A DNA stretch of 38,953 nucleotides, taken from the NCBI GenBank assembly GCA_017446885.1, contig JAFSOR010000027.1:1-38953 (forward strand), read 5' to 3'. The notes below the pieces were generated by a model. The model made no database searches, was not told where the DNA came from, and saw only the letters and a program-made list of their open reading frames with translations. Position 1 is the first letter of the stretch. Each line of letters starts with the position of its first letter. The stretch is from Spirochaetia bacterium. GTDB lineage: Bacteria > Spirochaetota > Spirochaetia > CADAEX01. Shown piece after piece: positions 26,843 through 36,216 of this stretch. The position numbers were made by a program, and so were the translations under genes.

Positions 26843-29800
26843 TTAGAATTGCTTCCCGGCCGACTGTTTAATCAACTCCTCGTCCTTTTCGGTAAGAGGA
26901 ATCTGCTCTCCCTTGTCATTCCACAGGGACATATCCAGTGCCAATCCACGGAGCTCCTGGACAAGAACATTGAAGGATTCTGGAATACCGGCCTGTGTGG
27001 TGGATTCGCCCTTGACAATATTCTCGTAGGTCTTGGTCCTTCCATTCATATCATCGGATTTGATGGTAAGGAATTCCTGGAGTGTATTTGCAGCACCATA
27101 AGCCTCAAGTGCCCATACCTCCATCTCTCCAAGTCTCTGGCCACCGAACTGTGCCTTTCCACCAAGCGGCTGCTGGGTAATCAAGGAATAAGGTCCTGTG
27201 GAGCGGGCATGCATCTTGTCGTCAACCAGGTGGTTGAGCTTGAGCATATATGCACAGCCTATCATAAGAGGATTCTCGAAAGGCTCTCCGGTAAGTCCGT
27301 CGTAGAGAATTGTCTTTGAGTTCTCTGGCTGGCCGCCCTTCTTGAGCAGCTTGGAAATCATATCGTTAGTTGCAGACTGGAATACAGGAACTGCATACTT
27401 TTCGTTCAATGCCAGGCCGGCAAGACCAAGGCTGGCCTCCATAAGCTGGCCCAGGTTCATACGTGATGGTACACCCAGCGGGTTAAGGCATATGTCAAGC
27501 GGTGTGCCGTCTGCCAGGTATGGCATATCTTCTTCCGGCAGGATGCGTGATACAACACCTTTGTTACCATGGCGGCCTGCCAGCTTGTCGCCTGCACGCA
27601 GCTTCCGCTTGGTAGCAACAATAACCTTGACTATCTCTTCAACTCCAGGGCTAAGCTCATCGCCTTGCGATTTCTTAAGGCGCTGTACATCTATTACAGT
27701 GCCGCTGACTCCTGCAGGAACTCTGCGGCAGGTATCCTTGACATCCTTGGCCTTGTCGCCAAAGAGTGTGCGAAGCAGCTTGAGCTCAGGTGTCGGGTCG
27801 TTCTCGGCCTTAGGAGTCACTTTTCCTACCAGAATATCGTTGGCTTTAACCTTGGCTCCGATACGGATTATGCCTTCCTCGTCCAGGTTCTCAAGCTTTT
27901 TCTCGCTGACATTCGGGATATCGCGGGTAAGCCGGTCTGCACCGTTCTTGTTCTCGCGTACCTCGGCCTCGAACTCGCTAAGGTGTATAGAGGTGAATAT
28001 ATCTTCTTTTACAACCCTTTCGGAGATAAGGATAGCATCCTCGTAGTTATATCCGTTCCATGGGATAAAGCCTACCAGTACGTTGCGTCCAAGGGCAAGC
28101 TCGCCATGGTCTGTTGCAGGACCGTCTGCAATTACATCGCCTTTCTCAATCTTGTCATCAAGAGCTACAATAGGCTTCTGCGAGAAGCAGGTGTCCTGGT
28201 TTGTCCGCTGGAATTTCTGGAGCCTGTAAGAATCTACATCTTTAGGATCTTCATCGGGAACAATGTCTACGCGGGAAGATGATACATAGGATACTTTTCC
28301 AGACCTTTTAGCCTTGACTACAACGCCGGAATCGTATGCAGTCCTTCCTTCCATTCCGGTTCCTACAATAGGAGCCTCGGGGAACAGAAGCGGAACTGCC
28401 TGCCGCATCATGTTGGAACCCATAAGAGCACGGTTTGCGTCATCGTGCTCGATAAACGGAACCAGCGATGTAGATACAGATATTACCTGCTTAGGAGAAA
28501 CATCCATGTACTGAACTTTATCTCTGTCTTCGGAATAATAGTTTCCTGCCCTGCGGACAGAAACCTGCTCGTTCACCAGGTTGCCCTTGGCATCCAGTAC
28601 TGCGTTGGCCTGTGCAATAATCTTCTTTTCCTCGTCCATTGCATCCAGATACTTGACTACCTTGGTGGCTTTTCCATCCTTTACCTTGCGGTAAGGGGCC
28701 TCAAGGAATCCATAGTCGTTGACCTTGGTATATGTTGCCAGGGATACAATAAGACCGATGTTGGCACCTTCTGGGGTCTCGATAGGACACATTCTTCCGT
28801 AATGGGTAAAGTGTACGTCCCTGACCTCGAATCCGGCTCTGTCTCTGGTAAGACCGCCAGTACCCAGGGCGCTGAGTCTTCTCTTGTGTGTGAGCTCTGC
28901 AAGCGGATTGACCTGATCCATAAACTGGGACAGCTGGTCGGAGCTGAAGAACTCTCTGACTATTGTTACAATAGGCTTTATGGAAATAAGATCCGAAGGC
29001 CTTAAGGTCTCGGTCTCCTTAAGCTGCATCCTGTCTTTTGCAATATGCTCTACTCTGGCAAAAGCAACCTTAAGCTGGTTGGTCAGGAGCTCGCCTACCG
29101 AGCGGATACGTCTGTTACCCAGGTGGTCAATGTCGTCCGGTGTCTCTTCGCCGATAAACACCTTGATAAGGAAAGCCATGGTGTTGATGATATCTTCCAT
29201 GGTCAGAACCGGTTCGCCGGAATCATCTTTTCCGATTTCCTCGTCGTCATCGTCCTTATCTTCAACCGGGTTATATTTCTTGTTCAGCTTGTAGCGGCCT
29301 ACCTTGCCCAGGTCATACTTCTTGGGGCTGAAGAACATATTCCTAAGTTCTTTCTCGCCATTGTCCTTGGAGAAAAGCTCGCCAGGGAACATAACATCGA
29401 ATACTTCCTTAAGGGCATCTTCTTTTGTAGGCTCAAGGCCGTCCTTGTTCTTTTCTTTCTCTTTCTTGAGGCAGTTGAGGATTATATCGGAATGAAGAGT
29501 TTTATCTTCCTTCTTGTCGGTGTCAACAATGGTAATCTCCTTGATTCCCTTTTCCCTTATCTCCTCAAGTGCACTGCGGCTTATCTCATCGCCGGTGCTG
29601 TAAAGTATTGTATCTTTATCGTAAATAGGCTTGGCCAGGATTTTACCTTCCAAGTCAACGTTTCTTTCGTCTTTAGAATGGATTACAGCTTTCTTTGTGG
29701 CATAGAAGCTTTCGATAATCTTTTCGCTTGTATCATAGCCAAGTGCACGGAGGAAAATAGTTCCTAGAATCCTTTTCTTCCGGTCTATCTTTGCAAAGAT

Positions 29801-30382
29801 AAGCCCTTTCTTCTTGTCAATCTCAAACTCAAGCCAGGAACCCCTGTACGGAATTATTCTTGAGGAATAGAGCGCCTTGTCCTTCTCGTAGGAGAAGACA
29901 ACTCCGGGGGATCTGTGAATCTGGCTTACTATAACACGTTCGGCTCCGTTGATGATGAATGTACCTCTGTCGGTCATCATCGGGATATCGCCCATGTAAA
30001 TCTCTTTCTGCCGGATCTCGCCGGTAGCAAAGGAAAGGTTTATCTTGGCCTTAAGCGGGATAGAATAGGTTGCATTCTTCTGCTTGCATTCGAATTCATC
30101 AAGCTTCTTGTTCTTCTTGTCGCCCAGGGTATATCCGACATAATCAAGTGTCATGTCGCCGTTGGGACTCTCTATAGGGAATGTACTCCTGAACACTTCC
30201 TCGAGACCCTGGTTTTTCAGGGGTTCGCCTTTCTTAAGTCTCTCAAGCTGTAAAAATTTCTCGTAGGAAGAAAGCTGAATATCAATCAGGTTAGGAACAT
30301 CCATGAACTCACGATACTCGCCTTCGTAATATGTATCCCCTACAATAAAATGCCGCTTAATAGCTTTTTTCCTATCAAGCAT
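26843..30382 (-). CDS. rpoB: RNA polymerase beta subunit
   Basis: A 1179-residue beta subunit. The rifampicin-pocket region reads [19 protein letters not shown] then [21 protein letters not shown]. Relative to E. coli it has Val491 for Asn518, Ala495 for Ser522 and Thr508 for Pro535, but keeps Ser (504) at position 531, where other spirochaetes are reported to have Asn. The C-terminal switch segments [28 protein letters not shown] are intact in pattern. It is preceded by a 123-base gap with a long hairpin. Confidence 0.98.
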   Translation of the reverse strand: MLDRKKAIKRHFIVGDTYYEGEYREFMDVPNLIDIQLSSYEKFLQLERLKKGEPLKNQGLEEVFRSTFPIESPNGDMTLDYVGYTLGDKKNKKLDEFECKQKNATYSIPLKAKINLSFATGEIRQKEIYMGDIPMMTDRGTFIINGAERVIVSQIHRSPGVVFSYEKDKALYSSRIIPYRGSWLEFEIDKKKGLIFAKIDRKKRILGTIFLRALGYDTSEKIIESFYATKKAVIHSKDERNVDLEGKILAKPIYDKDTILYSTGDEISRSALEEIREKGIKEITIVDTDKKEDKTLHSDIILNCLKKEKEKNKDGLEPTKEDALKEVFDVMFPGELFSKDNGEKELRNMFFSPKKYDLGKVGRYKLNKKYNPVEDKDDDDEEIGKDDSGEPVLTMEDIINTMAFLIKVFIGEETPDDIDHLGNRRIRSVGELLTNQLKVAFARVEHIAKDRMQLKETETLRPSDLISIKPIVTIVREFFSSDQLSQFMDQVNPLAELTHKRRLSALGTGGLTRDRAGFEVRDVHFTHYGRMCPIETPEGANIGLIVSLATYTKVNDYGFLEAPYRKVKDGKATKVVKYLDAMDEEKKIIAQANAVLDAKGNLVNEQVSVRRAGNYYSEDRDKVQYMDVSPKQVISVSTSLVPFIEHDDANRALMGSNMMRQAVPLLFPEAPIVGTGMEGRTAYDSGVVVKAKRSGKVSYVSSSRVDIVPDEDPKDVDSYRLQKFQRTNQDTCFSQKPIVALDDKIEKGDVIADGPATDHGELALGRNVLVGFIPWNGYNYEDAILISERVVKEDIFTSIHLSEFEAEVRENKNGADRLTRDIPNVSEKKLENLDEEGIIRIGAKVKANDILVGKVTPKAENDPTPELKLLRTLFGDKAKDVKDTCRRVPAGVSGTVIDVQRLKKSQGDELSPGVEEIVKVIVATKRKLRAGDKLAGRHGNKGVVSRILPEEDMPYLADGTPLDICLNPLGVPSRMNLGQLMEASLGLAGLALNEKYAVPVFQSATNDMISKLLKKGGQPENSKTILYDGLTGEPFENPLMIGCAYMLKLNHLVDDKMHARSTGPYSLITQQPLGGKAQFGGQRLGEMEVWALEAYGAANTLQEFLTIKSDDMNGRTKTYENIVKGESTTQAGIPESFNVLVQELRGLALDMSLWNDKGEQIPLTEKDEELIKQSAGKQF

Positions 30383-30426
30383 TCGCTATACCTCCCTCGA
30401 TAAAGCCCGTGTCCGTATGGACAAAC

Positions 30427-30456
30427 AGGGGCTGTACTAAAAATAGTCCAACCCCT
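30427..30456 (-). promoter_or_regulatory. Long hairpin between rplL and rpoB
   Basis: On the minus strand AGGGGTTGGACTA, loop TTTT, TAGTACAGCCCCT forms a 13-bp stem with one wobble pair and one mismatch. It is followed by GTTTGTCC, not a T tract. E. coli has an attenuator and an RNase III site at the same place, which set the high ribosomal-protein to polymerase ratio; a similar role is inferred here. Confidence 0.65.
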
Positions 30457-30505
30457 ATGAATAAAAATATAAAAACTAAAACTGTCTTGAGAGCAATTTT
30501 CAAGC

Positions 30506-30883
30506 TTATTTTACTTCTACTGTTGCACCAGCAGCCTCAAGTTTTGCCTTAAGCGCAGCAGCATCTTCCTTGGAAGCGCCTTCCTTGATAGCCTTTGGAG
30601 CTCCTTCAACAAGCTCTTTTGCCTCTTTCAGTCCAAGACCGGTGATCTCTCTTACAACCTTGATGCAAGGAATCTTCTTGTCAGCTGGAACAGCAGCCAG
30701 GATAACGTCGAATTCTGTCTTTTCTTCCTCTGCTGGTGCTGCTGCGGCTGCGCCGCCTGCTGCTGGTGCTGCAACTGCTGCTGCAGATACGCCGAATTTT
30801 TCCTCCATTGCCTTAACAAGATCAGCAATCTCCATAACTGTCATATTAGCGATTGATTCAAGAATTTCATCTTTTGTAGCCAT
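30506..30883 (-). CDS. rplL: 50S ribosomal protein L7/L12
   Basis: A 125-residue stalk protein that recruits translation GTPases. An N-terminal dimerisation helix (about 1-32) is joined by an Ala/Gly/Pro-rich hinge (about 35-53) to the C-terminal domain with [33 protein letters not shown] in pattern. It follows rplJ by 72 bases, a gap in which I see no clear promoter. Confidence 0.98.
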   Translation of the reverse strand: MATKDEILESIANMTVMEIADLVKAMEEKFGVSAAAVAAPAAGGAAAAAPAEEEKTEFDVILAAVPADKKIPCIKVVREITGLGLKEAKELVEGAPKAIKEGASKEDAAALKAKLEAAGATVEVK

Positions 30884-30955
30884 ATTAACTTCTCCTTTTT
30901 TTTATTTTTTATGCAGCAGTAGCATGACTATATAAGACTAATGCCGCAATTGTTT

Positions 30956-31486
30956 TTACTCTGCTTTTGCCTCTTCTGGCTTTGCAGCTTCTCCATCCTT
31001 GTCCACAATAGCCTGCAGTGTTGCGGCAAGCTTCTGGACAGGTGCCTTCATCAGACCCATCAACATAGCAATAAGCTGAGTTCTTCCTGGCAGCTTTGAG
31101 AAAGCCTCAATCTTTGCTGCATCAAAAAGTTCTCCGTTGATAACTGCACCTTTGACCTGCAGGGGCATTCCCTTGGCAAACTCAAACAGTGCCTTGGCAA
31201 CCTCGTTGGATTCTCCTGGAACTGCTGCAACTGCAGTTGGTCCCTTAAGGAAGTCGTCCACGTCAACAACACCCAGATCTTTCATGGCAATCTTGGCAAA
31301 TCTGTTCTTGACTACCTTGAACTCTGTGTCGCTGGCTCTGAGCTTGTCTCTGATCTCTGTAATCTGTGCAACAGTAAGACCTCTGTAGTCGGCGAAAATA
31401 AAGCTTGAGATTCCGTCGAACCTGGACTTGAGATCTGCTACTGCATCTTTCTTGGTATCATTTACTTTTGCAATATACTCTGCCAT
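30956..31486 (-). CDS. rplJ: 50S ribosomal protein L10
   Basis: A 176-residue L10, the stalk base that binds L7/L12 dimers through its C-terminal helix. Seen are FIFADYRGLTVAQITEIRDKLR near the start and GPTAVAA. It lies only 11 bases after rplA, so the long L10 leader that often mediates L10-L12 autoregulation is absent at this position. Confidence 0.97.
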   Translation of the reverse strand: MAEYIAKVNDTKKDAVADLKSRFDGISSFIFADYRGLTVAQITEIRDKLRASDTEFKVVKNRFAKIAMKDLGVVDVDDFLKGPTAVAAVPGESNEVAKALFEFAKGMPLQVKGAVINGELFDAAKIEAFSKLPGRTQLIAMLMGLMKAPVQKLAATLQAIVDKDGEAAKPEEAKAE

Positions 31487-31497
31487 AGTTTCTCTCC

Positions 31498-32169
31498 TTA
31501 AGCCTTCTTAACCTTTACGCCAGGTCCCATTGTTGAAGATATAGCCAGAGAAAGCACAAAGTCACCCTTTGCATCAGCAGGCCGTTTTCTCTCAATCTCA
31601 GATGCAACAACTGCCATGTTCTCTGCCAGCTTGGCTGCATCCATAGAAACCTTTCCGATAGAAACGCTTACAATACCGGTCTTGTCAGATCTGTATTCTG
31701 TCCGGCCTTTCTTAAGCTCGGCAATTGCCTCTTTGATATCGAATGTAACAGTGTGGGTCTTTGGGTTTGGCATAAGGCCTCTTCTACCCAGGATAGGACC
31801 CAGCTTTCCTACATCCTTCATCATGTCTGGAGTTGCCACAGCTACATCGAAGTCAAGCCAGCCGCCTTTAATCTTCTCTACCAGATCGCTGTCGCCGACA
31901 TAAGCGGCTCCTGCAGCCTTAGCCTCCTCAGCCTTGGCTCCCTTAGCGAAGACAAGAATCTTTTTCTCGCCCTTGAACTGATGTGGAAGAACCAGTGTAT
32001 CTCTGACGCTCTGACCTTTCTTAAGATTAAGTCTGACCGAGAAATCCACAGTCTCATCGAACTTTGCAAAAGCAAGCTCTTTAACAAGCTTTGCACCATC
32101 TTCAAAAGTATAAACTTCCTGTTTGTTATACTTCTTTACAGCATCCTGAAATTTCTTTCCTCTTTTCAT
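31498..32169 (-). CDS. rplA: 50S ribosomal protein L1
   Basis: A 223-residue L1, the mobile stalk protein by the E site and, in many bacteria, repressor of its own rplK-rplA mRNA. Signatures are [20 protein letters not shown] and [19 protein letters not shown]. It starts two bases after rplK. A candidate L1 target lies in the rplK leader. Confidence 0.98.
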   Translation of the reverse strand: MKRGKKFQDAVKKYNKQEVYTFEDGAKLVKELAFAKFDETVDFSVRLNLKKGQSVRDTLVLPHQFKGEKKILVFAKGAKAEEAKAAGAAYVGDSDLVEKIKGGWLDFDVAVATPDMMKDVGKLGPILGRRGLMPNPKTHTVTFDIKEAIAELKKGRTEYRSDKTGIVSVSIGKVSMDAAKLAENMAVVASEIERKRPADAKGDFVLSLAISSTMGPGVKVKKA

Positions 32170-32171
32170 GA

Positions 32172-32603
32172 TTACTTCTCCACCTCAACACCCATACTGC
32201 GTGCTGTACCAGCAATAATTTTCATTGCAGCATCGATATCGTTTGCATTGATATCAGGCATCTTAGTCTCTGCAATCTTCTTCAGGTCAGCCTTTGAAAG
32301 CTTTGCAACCTTGTCCTTGTGAGGCTGTGCTGATCCGCTCTGGATTCCGCATGCCTTCTTGATAAGAACAGCTGCAGGAGGAGTTTTCAGGATAAAACTG
32401 AAAGTTTTGTCAGCATAGACTGTAATGACAACCGGAACTGTAAGACCCGGTTCCATTCCTTTGGTCTTATCATTAAATTGCTGAACAAACTGCGGCGCAC
32501 TTACTCCATGGGGTCCCAAAGCCGGGCCGACCGGAGGTGCCGGAGTTGCTTTTCCTGCAGGAATCTGCAATTTAATGTAAGCAACAATCTTTTTCTTTGC
32601 CAT
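32172..32603 (-). CDS. rplK: 50S ribosomal protein L11
   Basis: A 143-residue L11 of the GTPase-associated centre. The start is the ATG at 32603 ([30 protein letters not shown]), after AAAGGAG; earlier in-frame starts fall in the structured leader. The C-terminal RNA-binding domain ends [18 protein letters not shown]. It follows nusG by 82 bases. Confidence 0.97.
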   Translation of the reverse strand: MAKKKIVAYIKLQIPAGKATPAPPVGPALGPHGVSAPQFVQQFNDKTKGMEPGLTVPVVITVYADKTFSFILKTPPAAVLIKKACGIQSGSAQPHKDKVAKLSKADLKKIAETKMPDINANDIDAAMKIIAGTARSMGVEVEK

Positions 32604-32614
32604 TTTTTTCTCCT

Positions 32615-32660
32615 TTGTGGTATAGCGTCCCCTGTCCTTGCGGCAGGAAACTCCCATCAA
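32615..32660 (-). promoter_or_regulatory. Candidate L1-binding leader of rplK
   Basis: On the minus strand the leader contains TTGATGGGAG followed by a stem GTTTCCTG/CAGGGGAC capped by CC-GCAA-GG, a GNRA-type loop (32627-32651). A GGGAG next to a stem is what I recall of L1 sites in rplK mRNAs. A separate small hairpin (32663-32677) closes the nusG end. The structure is seen; L1 binding is inferred. Confidence 0.5.
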
Positions 32661-32685
32661 GACGGTAAAACTTACCGGTTTATAT

Positions 32686-33243
32686 TCAGATCTTTTCCAC
32701 CTGACTCAGTTCAACCTCTACAGGTGTGAAACGACCGAGTATACCAACCATGACTTTTGCCTTGCCTTTCTCAAGGTTAAGCTCGTCTATCTTTCCTACG
32801 AATGTGTCGAATGGACCCTCTATAATCTTGACTGTCTCGCCGACCTCGAAAGTCTGCTTCATCATAACATGCTTATTGGTCTTAAGCTCGCCGGCACGCT
32901 GCAGTATAGACTTTATCTCGTCCGAAGGAATCGGATGCGGCTTCTCGTTGCCTCTGGTACCTACAAATCCGGAAGCTCCGGCAATCTTCTTAATCTTGGA
33001 AAGAGAAGTAAGCCAATCTCCTTCTGCAAGATCCATCTCCAGAAGCACATATCCAGGAAGGAACTTGCGGACTACAGTCTTTTTCTTGCCGTCCTTGCCT
33101 TCTATAGACACTTCTTCGGTAGGAACCTTGATATCAAGGACAGTTTTTGAGAACTCCGGGTCTTCCATGTATGACCGTATGAACTTTTCTACCTTGTTTT
33201 CATACCCCGAATAAGTATGAAGGATATACCATTCTTTCGCCAT
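32686..33243 (-). CDS. nusG: Transcription elongation/antitermination factor NusG
   Basis: A 185-residue NusG. The NGN domain starts [20 protein letters not shown] and includes [12 protein letters not shown]. The C-terminal KOW domain has [23 protein letters not shown]. NusG couples RNA polymerase to Rho or to the ribosome. It starts one base after the secE stop, the standard secE-nusG pair. Confidence 0.97.
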   Translation of the reverse strand: MAKEWYILHTYSGYENKVEKFIRSYMEDPEFSKTVLDIKVPTEEVSIEGKDGKKKTVVRKFLPGYVLLEMDLAEGDWLTSLSKIKKIAGASGFVGTRGNEKPHPIPSDEIKSILQRAGELKTNKHVMMKQTFEVGETVKIIEGPFDTFVGKIDELNLEKGKAKVMVGILGRFTPVEVELSQVEKI

Positions 33244-33244
33244 A

Positions 33245-33424
33245 TCAGAAAATCACATCCATCAAAAGAATGAGCAGAAAGTCTACCAGCCCCAATACGC
33301 CAGCAAAAATAAGGGTGGAAATAATTACAATCCATGTGGATGAAACCACTTCCTGGCGGCTGGGCCATACTACTTTCTTAAGCTCGGCATAGCTTTCCTT
33401 GAAAAAAAGCAAAACTTTATTCAT
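33245..33424 (-). CDS. secE: Protein translocase subunit SecE
   Basis: A 59-residue single-span SecE. An amphipathic N-terminal helix with the conserved ELKKVVWPSRQEV is followed by one membrane segment (about residues 29-55, rich in Ile, Leu and Val). This is the short SecE form common outside gamma-proteobacteria. Its ATG follows CAGGAG; it sits between tRNA-Trp and nusG. Confidence 0.96.
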   Translation of the reverse strand: MNKVLLFFKESYAELKKVVWPSRQEVVSSTWIVIISTLIFAGVLGLVDFLLILLMDVIF

Positions 33425-33445
33425 TATTATCTCCTGAATAAAATA

Positions 33446-33519
33446 CAGGGCAGGTAGGATTCGAACCTACAACATCCGGTTTTGGAGACCAGCGCTCTAG
33501 CCGTTGGAGCTACTGCCCT
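33446..33519 (-). tRNA. tRNA-Trp (anticodon CCA)
   Basis: A 74-nt tRNA with acceptor AGGGCAG/CTGCCCT, D arm TAGCTCCAACGGC, anticodon loop CTCCAAA giving CCA, and T arm GGTTCGAATCC. The discriminator is G and CCA is not encoded. It lies 10 bases after rpmG and 21 before secE, a position shared with many bacteria. Confidence 0.96.
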
Positions 33520-33529
33520 AATATATTAC

Positions 33530-33706
33530 TTATTTAATCTTTGTCTCTTTATGGATGGTGTGTTTTCTGTCGAACTTGCAGTATTTGCTGAATTCCATCT
33601 TTCCCTGGATGTTCTTTCTGTTCTTGGAAGTTGTATAGTTCTTTCTCTTGCATTCGGTGCACTGAAGTGCAACAAGCTCTATATTTCCTTTCTTCTTTGA
33701 TGCCAT
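33530..33706 (-). CDS. rpmG: 50S ribosomal protein L33
   Basis: A 58-residue L33. It has CTEC near residue 17 and a second half-site YCKFDRKH with one Cys followed by Asp in place of the usual second Cys, a pattern that resembles the Treponema protein (Cys then Glu). I chose the ATG at 33706 because AGGAGGAG lies six bases upstream; an upstream in-frame ATG overlaps that site. Confidence 0.95.
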   Translation of the reverse strand: MASKKKGNIELVALQCTECKRKNYTTSKNRKNIQGKMEFSKYCKFDRKHTIHKETKIK

Positions 33707-33729
33707 AATAATCTCCTCCTGACACAAAA

Positions 33730-33801
<72 letters not shown>

Positions 33802-33828
33802 ATACTTACTCATAATAAGCAATGAGAA

Positions 33829-33857
33829 AAAATATCAGATATGCTCATTTTTGTCAA
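33829..33857 (-). promoter_or_regulatory. Promoter of the tRNA-Thr / rpmG / secE-nusG block
   Basis: A perfect TTGACA (33852-33857) and TATTTT (33829-33834) are 17 bases apart on the minus strand. The -35 lies inside the last codons of the kinase gene. It probably starts the transcript that runs through rpmG, tRNA-Trp, secE, nusG and rplKAJL. Confidence 0.75.
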
Positions 33858-36144
33858 TCTCCCAAGGCAAATTAATGTAAAATTTTGCCCCTTTGCCAGG
33901 AGAACTCTCGCAGCGGATCTCGCCGCCCAGAGTGCGTGTGACCAGATTATATACAATATTCATGCCAAGACCGCTGCCTCCCATGCCCCTTTTTGTGGTA
34001 AAGAATGGGTCGTATATCTTCTGAACCACCTCGGGTGTCATACCCACGCCGTCGTCGGAGTAGACAATCTCCACTCCACTGCCGCTTTTGTGAACATCTA
34101 TGGTCATAGTTCCCTGCTCTATCCCCTCAAAGCCATGCTTAAGCGAGTTCATGACCAGGTTGGTGAACACCTGGGACAGGGCACCCGGGGCGCTTATCAC
34201 GCTTATGCTGTCGTCGCCGGTAAGCACTACCTTGTGCTTGGTCTTCTTATAGGCCGGCTGTATGCTGGTCAAAATATCTTCTATATAAGACTTAAGGTTG
34301 AACTTGCGGATCTCCTGGCTGGTCTGGTCTACAGCCACCTGCTTGAAGCTAGATATACGCTCCGAAGCCAGATGCAGGTTCTCCAGGATAACCTTGGCCG
34401 AGTCGTTTGCCATAGCCAGGTAGTTCTCAAGGTCGGAGCGTTTCATCTGGTTTGCCCTGTACTTGCTGTCGAAAACCCGGGTCTGCTCCTCAAGGTACGA
34501 GGCGGCTGTGACGCCTATGCCCACGGGGGTGTTTACCTCGTGGGCCACCCCGGCCACCAGGACACCCAGCGATGCCATTTTACCGGCCTCCACCAGGTTC
34601 TGCTGGGTCTCCTTAAGGGTGGCCAGGGATACCTTGAGGGCGTTGTTGGCATTCTCAAGTTCGGTTGTGCGCTGCGAAACCCGTTTCTCAAGCTGGGCAT
34701 TGAGCTCGTAGAGCTCTTTCTCGGCCTTCTTTCTTAAGGTAATGTCGCGCAATGTCATGATAAGGGAGGACTTTTCCTCAAGGTCTGCAAGACCAATTTC
34801 GGCATACAGCAGCGAGCCGTCCTTGCGCATAAGTATAGCCTCGAACTGCACTGTCTTGCCCTCCAGGGCCTCCTTTGCATATTCCCGGTACGGCGCCGCA
34901 TTGTCCACCCCTTCCTCGTAGGCCTCGAATACAAAGTCCAGCGGGCTCCGGCCCACCAGCTCCTCGGGCGGGTAGCCAACAAGGTCTGCCGCACTCTGGT
35001 TAAAGTAGCTTATCTTTCCATCCTTAAGCACCACAAGGCCGTCGTTGACCCCGTGGAATACAGCCTGGTACTTTTTCTCGCTCCTCATAAGCTCGTCGGT
35101 GCGCTTTTCGATAGTCTCTTCCATTATCTTGATACTGTGTCGCACCACCCGGCGGCGGGAATATATAAGCAGGATAGAGAAGCATACCATTATGGCCACA
35201 ACTATAAGCCCCAGAGCCATGGCCTGCCTGTGGAACTGGCGAAGCGGACGGTTTATGACCTTTTCGGATGCCCCCACCAGCACAATCACCTTCTCGTCCA
35301 TTATATTAAAGGAATCCCATGCAACCAGGGCGTTATGGGAATGCCCCAGCTTGTCCATGACCTTGAACTTGCGGTTTCCAGAGACCTGCGACAGGATATC
35401 CTGCACAGGGAAACTGTCGGTGTTAATGCCATCCAGGTCTACATCGTGTATATTGCGCCCTATATTGTCGGGTTCTATATCGACTATTACAGTACCGTTC
35501 TTATCCAGGAAAAGCTCGTCGCCCGAGAATCCAAGCCTGGCCACAAAGCTGTATTTCTGGATAATGCCGCCAATGTTCACCGCCACGCCTATAACGCCGG
35601 TCTTCTTGCCGTCGCGCCAGACAGGTACCAGTTTTATGGCCAGCTGCATGTCCCGCTTTATGTACAGGGGCGGCACATAGTTAAGGCCGCCTGCAATCTT
35701 GCTCTGATATTCTTTTATATAAGAAAGTATAAGCTCCTGTGCTGCCTTTCCCTCGCCGCCTATGGAGAAACTGCGGTACCGGACATTGCCATCTTCGTCC
35801 ACCACAATAAAAGCTGTAACTTCCTGCTTGCTTGTCTGCACCAGCTGGAAGAAACTGTTGGACATTTCCCGCTGCCCTGTGAACAAATCGCGGCAGTACA
35901 GCTGGATTATATCTATATTATAGAAAATTGAGTTAAGGTTATCCTCTATAGCCTGGGCAGCCATCCGCACCTGCAGAATCTGCTGGTTCTTATAGATATT
36001 CTCGTTCCTGACCTTGGCCCGGTTGTTCACAACTATTGTGCCCAGGAAGAAAAGAAGCAGAATAAGGATGGCAGATGCTATGAAGTTTACTATAATCCGC
36101 CGTGGAAAGAGTGTGTTTCGTATAGTATGAGAATCCTGCTTCAT
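33835..36144 (-). CDS. Orphan membrane sensor histidine kinase (Cache-like, PAS, HisKA, HATPase)
   Basis: A 769-residue kinase. TM1 (about 17-39) and TM2 (about 309-328) flank an external domain of about 270 residues resembling a double Cache sensor (IVVDEDGNVRYRS, LFLDKNGTVIVD). Inside follow a PAS domain (about 355-470), a coiled coil (about 473-520), HisKA with His535 in GVAHEVNTP, and HATPase with N box (Asn662-Asn666), DDGVG and GGSGLG. There is no HAMP and no receiver domain, and no response regulator is nearby. The ligand is unknown. I chose the ATG at 36144; the in-frame TTG at 36180 is the promoter -35. Confidence 0.9.
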   Translation of the reverse strand: MKQDSHTIRNTLFPRRIIVNFIASAILILLLFFLGTIVVNNRAKVRNENIYKNQQILQVRMAAQAIEDNLNSIFYNIDIIQLYCRDLFTGQREMSNSFFQLVQTSKQEVTAFIVVDEDGNVRYRSFSIGGEGKAAQELILSYIKEYQSKIAGGLNYVPPLYIKRDMQLAIKLVPVWRDGKKTGVIGVAVNIGGIIQKYSFVARLGFSGDELFLDKNGTVIVDIEPDNIGRNIHDVDLDGINTDSFPVQDILSQVSGNRKFKVMDKLGHSHNALVAWDSFNIMDEKVIVLVGASEKVINRPLRQFHRQAMALGLIVVAIMVCFSILLIYSRRRVVRHSIKIMEETIEKRTDELMRSEKKYQAVFHGVNDGLVVLKDGKISYFNQSAADLVGYPPEELVGRSPLDFVFEAYEEGVDNAAPYREYAKEALEGKTVQFEAILMRKDGSLLYAEIGLADLEEKSSLIMTLRDITLRKKAEKELYELNAQLEKRVSQRTTELENANNALKVSLATLKETQQNLVEAGKMASLGVLVAGVAHEVNTPVGIGVTAASYLEEQTRVFDSKYRANQMKRSDLENYLAMANDSAKVILENLHLASERISSFKQVAVDQTSQEIRKFNLKSYIEDILTSIQPAYKKTKHKVVLTGDDSISVISAPGALSQVFTNLVMNSLKHGFEGIEQGTMTIDVHKSGSGVEIVYSDDGVGMTPEVVQKIYDPFFTTKRGMGGSGLGMNIVYNLVTRTLGGEIRCESSPGKGAKFYINLPWEIDKNEHI

Positions 36145-36151
36145 ATTTAGA

Positions 36152-36180
36152 ATTTTAATCGAGAATGGAAGGAGTTGCAA
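36152..36180 (-). promoter_or_regulatory. Kinase promoter, predicted leaderless
   Basis: TTGCAA (36175-36180) and TAAAAT (36152-36157) are 17 bases apart on the minus strand. Only seven bases lie between the -10 and the ATG, with no ribosome binding site, so the transcript would begin at or within a base or two of the start codon. Confidence 0.6.
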
Positions 36181-36182
36181 GC

Positions 36183-36210
36183 AAAAAAAAGCCCTCCCCG
36201 AAGGGAGGGC
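36183..36210 (-). terminator. Intrinsic terminator after the dehydrogenase gene
   Basis: On the minus strand GCCCTCCC, loop TTCG, GGGAGGGC forms a perfect 8-bp stem with a stable UUCG tetraloop, followed by eight T. It ends the TRAP/dehydrogenase operon just before the kinase promoter. Confidence 0.97.
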
Positions 36211-36216
36211 CCTGTG

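Noticed and set aside
30884..30955. Possible promoter or hairpin between rplJ and rplL
   Set aside because: A direct GACTA repeat and AT-rich words are present, but no -35/-10 pair with proper spacing and no stem longer than a few bases.
32663..32677. CGGTAA/TTACCG hairpin after nusG as a terminator
   Set aside because: The stem is short and no T tract follows it on the minus strand.
36145..36180. TTG start 12 codons upstream for the kinase
   Set aside because: The TTG is part of a good -35 box, has no ribosome binding site and would lie outside the predicted transcript.
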